This document shows, piece after piece, positions 15,165 to 21,430 of a DNA stretch of 29,819 bases. The notes beneath the pieces are model-generated. The model saw only the letters and a program-made list of their open reading frames with translations. It was not told the origin of the DNA and did no database searches. The DNA comes from JAFARZ01 sp035651595. GTDB taxonomy: Bacteria > Actinomycetota > Actinomycetes > Streptosporangiales > Streptosporangiaceae. Position 1 is the stretch's first letter. Each line of letters begins with the position of its first letter. The stretch lies in contig DASRFJ010000182.1 of assembly GCA_035651595.1 (NCBI GenBank), positions 1-29,819 on the forward strand, given 5' to 3'. The position numbers and the translations under genes were made by a program.

Positions 15165-15186
15165 GAACGACGAGCCTGCGTCGTTC
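15165..15186. terminator. bidirectional hairpin terminator between convergent genes
   Basis: GAACGACG and CGTCGTTC form an 8-bp stem with a 6-nt loop, centred in the 54-bp gap between the MFS gene and the SARP-like regulator. No T-run is present. Confidence 0.7.
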
Positions 15187-15196
15187 GGTCGAAGTC

Positions 15197-18100
15197 TTAG
15201 CAGTAGCGGAGGTCGCGGGCCAGGGTCAGCGCCTTCGCCAGCGCCTCCGCCGCATGTTCAGGGTGGTCTTGAGCCGCGCGGAGCTGCTGCTCGATGGACT
15301 CGGGCATCCGCTGCTGGCCGGGGTCGAGAAGCTCGGCGGCGGCCGCGGTCGCGTCGGCCAGCCGGCCGGCCGCGAGATGCACGGCCAGCAGCGGCCACAG
15401 ATACACCCACAGGGTCCGGGAAAGCGGGACCGGGCTGGCCGCCCTGACCCGCGCCATCTCCTCGGCCAGCGCGAGCACGTCCGCGGGTCGCCCGTCCTGC
15501 CAGGCCAGCCACATCTGGCAGCCCAGTACCCCCAGATCGTAGTCGGAGCTGATCATCTGACCGGTCGCCGTGCTCGCCCGCGCGGCGAACTCGCGGACCG
15601 CCGCCACGTCGCCGCGGCGCAGTCCGGTCATCGCCAGCCCGAGCACGCTCTGACCGAGCAGGATGCTTTCACCGATGCGCTCGCCCATCGCGAGCGACTG
15701 CTCCATCAGCTCCTGGGCCTCCGCCAGGTCACCGCGCAGCCAGTGCAGCCGGGCGAGCCAGAACAGCCCGTAGCCGACGTCCTTCTCCTCATCTCCCTGA
15801 CGCGCCGCGTCCAGCGCCGCGCGCATGTCGGCGATGTCCATGTCGTCGACGCGGTAACCGTTCCGCATCACCCGGGCGTAGGTGAGGTGCATGTAGAAGC
15901 TGAATTTCCGCGCCGGAGAGCCGCGCGACTCGAGCACCGCGCGAACCGGACCGAGGATGTCCAGCACGCGGTCCGGCTCCCCGCGCATCGTGTTCATGCC
16001 GCCGCGGCCGTCGACCATCAGTTCCAGCCACTCCTCGGTTACCGCGTCGTCCTTGCTGTCCGGGAGCAGCGCCTCGGCCGCGTCGAAGGCCGCGGCCGCC
16101 GCGTCGAACCGCCCGTCGGCCATCTCGAGCCGGCCCAGCCGGATCTGCAGGTGCGCGCGGCGCAGCGGGTTCGTGTCCCCCGCGAGGTCGAGCGCCTCGC
16201 GGAACGCCGCGCCGGCCTCGTCGCGCCGGCCGGTGCGCCAGAGCACGTTGGCGAGCTTGGCGAGCAGGTCCACCGCGGCGTCGGCGGCCGCCGCGGCACC
16301 CGGCAGCCCGGCGGTGATCGCCAGCGCGGCGCGGTAGGAGGAGATCGCCTCGTCGTTGGCGAACGCGGACGTGGCGTGGTCGCCGGCCAGCGTCAGATAG
16401 GACAGCGCGCGGTCGTGCTCGCCGGCCGCCGCGAAGTGCCGGCCGAGTACGGCGGCGACCTCGTCCAGGCGATCGCGCGACGCCGCTTCGAGCGCCCAGG
16501 CGGCCCGGCCGTGCAGCAGGCGGCGTTCGCTCCCCAGCAGCCCCTGATAGGTGGCCTCCTGGATGAGGGCGTGCCGGAACCGGAACGCCGGCTCGGGGAG
16601 CCCGGCAACGTCGTGCAAGAAGTCCTTCGCGCGCAGCTCGTCCAGCGTCGTGTCGAGCGCCGGCCCGGCGGGCTGGGTTCCCGCGCACACCGCGGCGAGC
16701 AGCGAGCGCGGGAACTCGAAGCCGAGCACGGCGGCGTGCCTGACGACGTCCCTGGCAGCCGCGCTGAGCCGGTCGACCCGGGACCGGACCAGGCGCTCCA
16801 GCGCCTGCGGCACCTCCTGCCGGGCCGCCTCGCTGAGCTGCCACGTGCCGCGGTCGTGAACCAGGGCCTTCGTCTCGAGCAGGGACGAGAGGCGTTCCTC
16901 GAGGAACAGCGGGTTGCCGTCGACGCTGGCGAGCACGCTGTCCAGGATCTCCGGCCCGGGTTCGGCGCCGGGCTCGGCGGCGATGAGGGAGCGGGCCAGC
17001 GATCGTTCGGCCGCCGCGGACAGCCGGCCGAGGGTGATCCGGTGTACCGGCTGTTCGTTCTGTTCGTCCTGTTCGTCCTGTTCGAGGAACTGCTCGACGT
17101 CGCCGGTCTCGGGACGGGTGGTGAGGATCACCAGCAGTGGCCGGCCCGCGGCGAGGCCGGCCAGGTGGCCGGTGAGGTGCCGCGAGGTCGGATCGGCCCA
17201 GTGCAGGTCTTCCAGGACAAGCACGGTCGGGGCGGTGCGCGCCAGGTGGGTGACGAGCGAGCGCCACGCGGCGAACGTCGCGCGATGAACTTCCTCGGGG
17301 GCGAGCCGCCCCAGCGCCGCACCCGACGACAGGCCCATCATGCGCGCGAGCGGCGGGACCAGATCGGCGTCGCCGGTGACGCGGGTCAGGGCACGCTCCA
17401 CCGCGGGCCGCACCACCGCGTCGGGCAGGTCCGGGGTCACGCCGGAGATGGTGGCGAGCAGCTGCCGGTAGAGGCTGTACGGCGTGGACGACGCGTACGA
17501 GGCGCACCGGCCCTCGAGCCAGCGCACCTGCCCGTTGCGGGCTGCGGCCGGGCGGCCGGGCTGGCGGCCGGGCTGGCGGCCGGCGGCCAGGCGGCCGCGG
17601 CACTCCTGGATCAGGCGCGTCTTGCCCAGGCCCGGCTCCGCGGTGATCACGACGACCGACCCGCGGCCGCGCAACGCGTCCCGCAGCGCCGCGCCGAGCA
17701 CCGCCAGCTCATCTTGCCTGCCCACGAGCCGCCCGCGCCCGCCGAGACCGGGCGGGCGCGCGGTCGCGCCCGGCCTCGGGCCGCCGAGGTAGCTGGCCGT
17801 CACCGGGCCGGACACCGGGCCGGTGATCACCTGCTCGCCGCCGTCCCAGGTGAACAGGTGCCCCGCGGCGGCCCGGGTCACCGGGCCCACCAGGACAGAA
17901 CCCGCACGCGCCGCCGACTGGAGCGCGGCGGCGGTGCTCACCACCTCGCCGACGGCCGCGTACTCCACCTTGCCGCCACCGCCGATCGGGCCGAGCACCG
18001 CATGGCCGGTCTCGATCCCGATGCGCAACGGTGACGGACTGCCCCGGCCGAGCGGCGCCACCGCGCCGAGCGCGCGGAAGGCCGCCCTGACCGCGCGCTC

Positions 18101-19195
18101 CGGATCGTCCTCGTGTGCCTCCGGTGCGCCGAACACGGCCTGGAGGCCGCCGCCGGATACCGACGTGACGGTCCCGCCGAGCTCCTCCACCACGGCGATC
18201 ACGGCGGCAAGCGAGCCCGCCACTACCTCCCGCAGATGTTCGAGCCCCAGCTTCGCGGCCTGCGCGGACGGCACCGTCAGCTCGGCGGCGAGAATGCTCA
18301 CGGTCCTGAGCTCTTCTGGCGGGAGGGCGGCCGGGGACGCCGGGGGCCCCGCGGCGGCGAACGCCTCTTCGAGCGCCCCCTCCAGCGCCGGGGATACGCG
18401 CAGCCCCAGCTCGCCGACCGCGGCGGCGCACCGCTCGTAGACGCGGACCGCGAACTCGCGGCGGCCCTGCGCGAGGTAGCCGCGCACCAGCGCGATCGCC
18501 GCCTCTTCGCTGGCGGGGTCGTGCTCGAAGCAGGCCTCCCAGGCCGTCATCACCGCGGCAGGCGACGCCTGGCCCGCTCCCCTGGACCTGTCCCTGGCCA
18601 GCGCCAGCCGCGCCTGCTGGCGCAGCGTTTCCAGCCGGTCCCGCGGGCGCATCGCCCAGTCGGCGTACGGTTCGTCCGCGAGCAGCTCGCCGTCCTCGGC
18701 CAGAGCGGTGCTGAGCGTGTCGTCACGATCCTGGCCGGGGGCCATGGCGAGCCCGGCGCGCAGCGCCGCCTCGTGCGCGTCCGCGTCGACCCGCACCGAC
18801 GGAGCCGCCCAGATGTGGGTAAGGTCGGCCTCCAGCAGCACGGGCACCGGCCCGGCAAGCCCCGGCTCGGCAAGCACTGCGAGGGCGGCCCTGGCCATCG
18901 ACAGTGCCTTGGACACCGCACGGGCCGCGGCTCGCGGGTCGAGGTCGCCGAACAGCTCCTCGCAGGCCAGGTCGCGGGTCACCCGCCGGCCCGGACTCAC
19001 CAGGACAAGCTCACACAGCCGCCGCGCGCTCGGCCGCGGCCAGGGGCCGGCCACGCGGCCGCCATAGCTCACCGAGAACGGGCCGAGGAGGCGGACGGCC
19101 AGGGTTTGCCCAGGCGGCGCGGCCGCCGCGGGGTCCTTGGTCTGATTCCCGGCCACCACCTCATTGTCCGGCATGCCCGGATCCGGCGGGAACAC
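15197..19195 (-). CDS. SARP-like multidomain regulator: wHTH-BTAD-degenerate class III cyclase-AAA ATPase-TPR
   Basis: This is a 1332-residue protein. Residues about 31-110 form an OmpR-type winged helix (VRLLGPFSVSYGGR), and about 135-280 a BTAD domain (VDADAHEAALRAGLA, then ERCAAAVGELGLRVSPAL), as in SARP activators. Residues about 295-470 are a class III nucleotidyl-cyclase-like domain (TVSILAAELT, VTSVSGGGLQAVFGAPEAHEDDPERAVRAA, LRIGIETGHAVLGPIG), but the metal-binding aspartates expected at 'FaDl' and 'GDG' are Glu (305) and Gly, so cyclase activity is doubtful. Residues about 490-800 are an AAA_16-type ATPase with Walker A EPGLGKTRL (520-528) and Walker B LVLEDLHWAD; the remainder is alpha-helical TPR-like repeats. 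Short tandem repeats encode RQPGRQPG and EQDEQDEQNEQ linkers. The start is GTG at 19195 or ATG at 19174. Such proteins activate nearby biosynthetic or stress genes; the target is unknown. Confidence 0.88.
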   Translation of the reverse strand: MFPPDPGMPDNEVVAGNQTKDPAAAAPPGQTLAVRLLGPFSVSYGGRVAGPWPRPSARRLCELVLVSPGRRVTRDLACEELFGDLDPRAAARAVSKALSMARAALAVLAEPGLAGPVPVLLEADLTHIWAAPSVRVDADAHEAALRAGLAMAPGQDRDDTLSTALAEDGELLADEPYADWAMRPRDRLETLRQQARLALARDRSRGAGQASPAAVMTAWEACFEHDPASEEAAIALVRGYLAQGRREFAVRVYERCAAAVGELGLRVSPALEGALEEAFAAAGPPASPAALPPEELRTVSILAAELTVPSAQAAKLGLEHLREVVAGSLAAVIAVVEELGGTVTSVSGGGLQAVFGAPEAHEDDPERAVRAAFRALGAVAPLGRGSPSPLRIGIETGHAVLGPIGGGGKVEYAAVGEVVSTAAALQSAARAGSVLVGPVTRAAAGHLFTWDGGEQVITGPVSGPVTASYLGGPRPGATARPPGLGGRGRLVGRQDELAVLGAALRDALRGRGSVVVITAEPGLGKTRLIQECRGRLAAGRQPGRQPGRPAAARNGQVRWLEGRCASYASSTPYSLYRQLLATISGVTPDLPDAVVRPAVERALTRVTGDADLVPPLARMMGLSSGAALGRLAPEEVHRATFAAWRSLVTHLARTAPTVLVLEDLHWADPTSRHLTGHLAGLAAGRPLLVILTTRPETGDVEQFLEQDEQDEQNEQPVHRITLGRLSAAAERSLARSLIAAEPGAEPGPEILDSVLASVDGNPLFLEERLSSLLETKALVHDRGTWQLSEAARQEVPQALERLVRSRVDRLSAAARDVVRHAAVLGFEFPRSLLAAVCAGTQPAGPALDTTLDELRAKDFLHDVAGLPEPAFRFRHALIQEATYQGLLGSERRLLHGRAAWALEAASRDRLDEVAAVLGRHFAAAGEHDRALSYLTLAGDHATSAFANDEAISSYRAALAITAGLPGAAAAADAAVDLLAKLANVLWRTGRRDEAGAAFREALDLAGDTNPLRRAHLQIRLGRLEMADGRFDAAAAAFDAAEALLPDSKDDAVTEEWLELMVDGRGGMNTMRGEPDRVLDILGPVRAVLESRGSPARKFSFYMHLTYARVMRNGYRVDDMDIADMRAALDAARQGDEEKDVGYGLFWLARLHWLRGDLAEAQELMEQSLAMGERIGESILLGQSVLGLAMTGLRRGDVAAVREFAARASTATGQMISSDYDLGVLGCQMWLAWQDGRPADVLALAEEMARVRAASPVPLSRTLWVYLWPLLAVHLAAGRLADATAAAAELLDPGQQRMPESIEQQLRAAQDHPEHAAEALAKALTLARDLRYC
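17051..17086. repeat. four 9-bp tandem repeats inside the SARP-like regulator
   Basis: Units of ctgttcgtN occur four times in a row. On the coding strand they encode the acidic EQDEQDEQNEQ linker inside the AAA ATPase region. Confidence 0.88.
17551..17583. repeat. 12-bp tandem repeat inside the SARP-like regulator
   Basis: ggcggccgggct is repeated twice plus a partial third copy, giving RQPGRQPGRP just after the Walker A helix. Confidence 0.85.
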
Positions 19196-19235
19196 CGCGG
19201 GAACAGCGCCTTCCTAAGTTGTCGGTACCAGCTAA

Positions 19236-19299
19236 CCGCGGGGGCGCGAGGGGACGGTTCCCCCCGCTAAGCCGCGGGGGCGCGGTTCCCCCCGCTAAG
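19236..19299. repeat. duplicated hairpin element in the leader of the 72-residue small gene
   Basis: Two direct copies of a sequence beginning ccgcgggggcgcg and ending ggttccccccgctaag lie at 19236-19271 and 19272-19299; the first carries an extra internal segment. Each can fold into a GCGGGGG/CCCCCGC hairpin (copy 2: 7-bp stem, 19274-19280 with 19289-19295, 8-nt loop). The second ends right before the ribosome site of the small gene at 19315, in the gap divergent from the SARP-like regulator. Confidence 0.75.
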
Positions 19300-19314
19300 A
19301 AAAGAGGAACGGAC

Positions 19315-19533
19315 ATGAACATGAACCTGAACCCCGGCTACATGATCTACCAGGCAGAGCACCCCAGGAGTTACGCCGAGCAGCGTGCGGCCGACGAGCT
19401 GAATGGGAAGCTGGCCGCCTCGCTCGCCCGGTGGGCGCGACCGCTTGGCCTGCTGCGCAGGGCGCGTTCCGGGCACCCCCAGCACCGGCCTGCCACGGTG
19501 AATTGCGGTCAGGTGAGCTCCAGGGCGGCGTAG
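19315..19533 (+). CDS. small protein of unknown function (72 aa)
   Basis: The ATG at 19315 (or 19321 six bases later) follows AGAGGA at a good distance, and the frame gives MNMNLNPGYMIYQ, then EHPRSYAEQRAADELN, a helical stretch GKLAASLARWARPLGLLRRAR and a polar tail ending SSRAA. There is no signal peptide and no cysteine pair. The middle could form a basic amphipathic helix. I do not recognise a family with certainty; short actinobacterial proteins of this type often sit beside regulators. It is divergent from the SARP-like regulator (119 bp apart) and is preceded by a duplicated hairpin and followed by a strong terminator, so it looks like a discrete single-gene transcript. Confidence 0.68.
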   Translation: MNMNLNPGYMIYQAEHPRSYAEQRAADELNGKLAASLARWARPLGLLRRARSGHPQHRPATVNCGQVSSRAA

Positions 19534-19574
19534 GCGTGCGAGCGAGCGAGCCGCTGGCCGCCAGGAGACAGAGA

Positions 19575-19606
19575 ACGGGGCGGGCCCGACACAGGGCCCG
19601 CCCCGT
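19575..19606 (+). terminator. strong GC hairpin terminator after the small gene
   Basis: ACGGGGCGGGCCC and GGGCCCGCCCCGT are perfect 13-bp arms with a 6-nt loop, 41 bases after the small-gene stop. Typical actinomycete L-shaped terminator without T-run. Confidence 0.85.
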
Positions 19607-19690
19607 CCGCGGCCATCAATACAAGGGGGTATGCGGTCTTGTTTGTCCTGCTATGTAGGGTTGCGTTCCGCCGGTTCGCGTGGCTTGTTC

Positions 19691-19744
19691 CATGATCACG
19701 AAGGGTTGTACGTGCTATAGGCCGTAAAACCCTTCGTGATCATG
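19691..19744. repeat. 17-bp-arm inverted repeat, unknown function
   Basis: Arms 19691-19707 and 19728-19744 are exact reverse complements (CATGATCACGAAGGGTT and partner) around a 20-nt loop; pairing extends to GTTC/GAAC outside if one C is bulged. It lies over 80 bp past the terminator of the small gene and about 200 bp before the lipoprotein gene. Confidence 0.85.
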
Positions 19745-19749
19745 AACTA

Positions 19750-19768
19750 TATACCCCTGTAGGGTATA
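19750..19768. promoter_or_regulatory. TATACCC-N5-GGGTATA palindrome, CsoR/CstR-like operator candidate
   Basis: The 7-bp arms TATACCC and GGGTATA flank CTGTA. The form of an A/T flank with C-run and G-run resembles operators of CsoR-family repressors. No CsoR-family gene or copper/sulfur gene is in the window, so the assignment rests only on sequence resemblance. Confidence 0.4.
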
Positions 19769-19947
19769 GGAGATCGTTTACTAGTTCGAGTACTCCGCCC
19801 GCTACACTTGGTGAACAGCCAGCCTCAACCGACAAATCACTCAATAAACACTTTTGTCGTACTTATCGGGCATGTCCAGACAGGACGCGATGCCGACCTG
19901 TATAACGAGGCAGGGGAGCAAACGAACGTGCCCGAGGAGGACTGGGC

Positions 19948-21228
19948 GTGAAAAACGGCTTCGCTTTGAGCACCCTCGCGGCGCTCAGCGCGATCACGCT
20001 GGCGGCATGCACCAGCGCAAGCAGTAGCTCGACGGGCAGCGGGACCACCTCGGATCAGGTGTCCACGGGCGTCATCACGATCGGCGCGGCGCTGTCGCTG
20101 ACCGGAGACCGCGCGGTCGACGGGATCGCGTTCCAGCGGGGATACGAGCTCTGGGCCGCCGACGTGAACGCCGCGGGCGGCATCAAGGTGGGCGGCATTC
20201 ACCGCAAGGTCAAGCTGACCATCCTCGACGACAAGAGCGACCAGAACACGGTGGTTGCCGACTACCAGACGCTGTTCGGCAAGGACCACGTGGACCTGGC
20301 ATTCGGGCCGTTCTCCACACTACTCACCGGTCCGGCGTCAGCGGTGGCGGCACGCTTCGGGATGGCGCTCCTCGAGGGTGCCGGCGGTGGTCCTGCGGTC
20401 TTCGACACCCCGTCGAACCAGGCCGACCACAACGTGTTCGACGTGAGCCTGCCCGTGGCGGACTCCCTGGTCCCGTTCGTGACCTGGATCAAGAGCCTGC
20501 ATCAGCCGCTCACCGCGGCATACCCGATGGCTCAGGATCCGTTCGCTGACCCCCCGGTGCAGCTGGCCCAGACGGAACTGCAGGCCCTCGGCGTGACAAC
20601 GGTGTACTCGCAGCAGTTCCCGGAGCTGCCGGGCCCGAACTTCTCCGGCTACAAGACACCGGCCGACGCGGTGGCGGCGGCCCATCCGGACATCGTCGTT
20701 CTCGGCTCACCCGACGTGCCGACGGTGCAGGTGTTCATGCAGGCGTTCGAACAGCAGCACTACACGCCCAAGATGTTCATCGCGGCGGCCGGGCCGGACC
20801 AGGGTGACGCGTTCACCTCGGTGGTCGGCGTCGGCAACGCCAACGGGATGATGGTGCCGGACGGCTGGTACCCAGGATTCGACGACCCGGTGAGCAAGCA
20901 CATGGTCCAGGAGTACGTCGCCAAGTACGGGGGCACCGCGGGCGGCGTCAACGCCGACGTGGCCGAGGCCTATGCCGTCGGCCAGGTGGCCGAACAGGCC
21001 GTCGTCGCCACCGGCGGCACCGACAACCAGAAGATCATCAGCTACCTGCACAGCGGTGTCACGCTGAACAGCGTGCAGGGGAAGGTGCACTTCGACGCGC
21101 TCGGCGAGAACGGCGCCGCGACAGCGTTCATCTTCCAGTGGCAGCACGGTGCCTTCCATCAGGTGCTCCCGCTCGGCGCCCCCGGATCGGACCCGATTAC
21201 CGCGACAAAGCCGCACTGGAGCAGCTAG
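19948..21228 (+). CDS. branched-chain amino acid-type (LivK-like) ABC substrate-binding lipoprotein, orphan
   Basis: This 426-residue lipoprotein starts at GTG 19948, preceded by GAGGAGG. Its signal peptide ends in the lipobox LAAC (Cys21). A Ser/Thr-rich linker leads into a Peripla_BP_6 domain: GVITIGAALSLTGDRAVDG, GYELWAADVNAAGGI, KLTILDDKSDQNTVVADYQTLF, and ADIVVLGSPDVPTVQVFMQAF-like strands; the C-terminal part (GKVHFDALGENGAATAFIFQWQHGAF) is typical. Such proteins bind amino acids, urea, amides or aromatic acids outside the membrane. No permease or ATPase of a Liv system is adjacent; instead a NIT-domain histidine kinase follows 203 bp downstream on the same strand. It may therefore be a receptor for signalling rather than transport, which is inference. 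Confidence 0.88.
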   Translation: MKNGFALSTLAALSAITLAACTSASSSSTGSGTTSDQVSTGVITIGAALSLTGDRAVDGIAFQRGYELWAADVNAAGGIKVGGIHRKVKLTILDDKSDQNTVVADYQTLFGKDHVDLAFGPFSTLLTGPASAVAARFGMALLEGAGGGPAVFDTPSNQADHNVFDVSLPVADSLVPFVTWIKSLHQPLTAAYPMAQDPFADPPVQLAQTELQALGVTTVYSQQFPELPGPNFSGYKTPADAVAAAHPDIVVLGSPDVPTVQVFMQAFEQQHYTPKMFIAAAGPDQGDAFTSVVGVGNANGMMVPDGWYPGFDDPVSKHMVQEYVAKYGGTAGGVNADVAEAYAVGQVAEQAVVATGGTDNQKIISYLHSGVTLNSVQGKVHFDALGENGAATAFIFQWQHGAFHQVLPLGAPGSDPITATKPHWSS

Positions 21229-21230
21229 GT

Positions 21231-21251
21231 TTCCGTGCGATAAATACGGAA
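21231..21251 (+). terminator. weak hairpin after the lipoprotein gene
   Basis: TTCCGT and ACGGAA (6-bp arms, 9-nt A/T-rich loop) begin 2 bp after the stop codon. Short stem, so it may only attenuate. Confidence 0.4.
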
Positions 21252-21257
21252 GATCAG

Positions 21258-21307
21258 CATTTTACCGGATATATCACGCATTATCGTGCATTACCCAGCA
21301 TTACCGT
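21258..21307. promoter_or_regulatory. five tandem 10-bp direct repeats upstream of the histidine kinase
   Basis: Consecutive decamers are GCATTTTACC, GATATATCAC, GCATTATCGT, GCATTACCCA and GCATTACCGT; four of five begin GCATT, three begin GCATTA. The exact 10-bp period puts the repeats on one face of the helix, as expected for a regulator that binds cooperatively as head-to-tail subunits, such as an OmpR-type response regulator. The block lies 124 bp before the kinase start, in an AT-rich gap. Confidence 0.7.
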
Positions 21308-21430
21308 GACAGTCGCTTTAGAGTAGCTGTCGCACATCTGTACAGCCGGAGGCGGCCGGTGGTTGCGGTGGGGCGGACACGTCGGCAGTACACGTCCTGA
21401 TGAGAGCGCGTAACGAGCAAGGACATCAGC

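Larger units (their letters stand above)
19534..19947. other. 414-bp intergenic region with several inverted repeats, no gene
   Basis: I find no convincing coding frame or tRNA here. In order it holds a terminator (19575-19606), a 17-bp-arm inverted repeat (19691-19744), a CsoR-like palindrome (19750-19768), and a CGACAAA/TTTGTCG inverted repeat (19830-19836 with 19853-19859). Much of 19615-19870 is visibly richer in A/T than the flanking genes. The last part leads into the ribosome site of the lipoprotein gene. Confidence 0.7.

Noticed and set aside
15146..18034. 962-residue open frame on the plus strand
   Set aside because: It lies fully antisense to the SARP-like regulator, whose domains are clear, and has an Arg/Gly/Pro-rich composition typical of a shadow frame in high-GC DNA.
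19616..19870. tRNA or integration site
   Set aside because: Inverted repeats do not form a cloverleaf with a recognisable T-arm or anticodon loop, and no integrase gene is near.
19948..21228. Complete branched-chain amino acid ABC transporter
   Set aside because: No permease or ATPase genes of the Liv type are on either side; only the binding lipoprotein is present.
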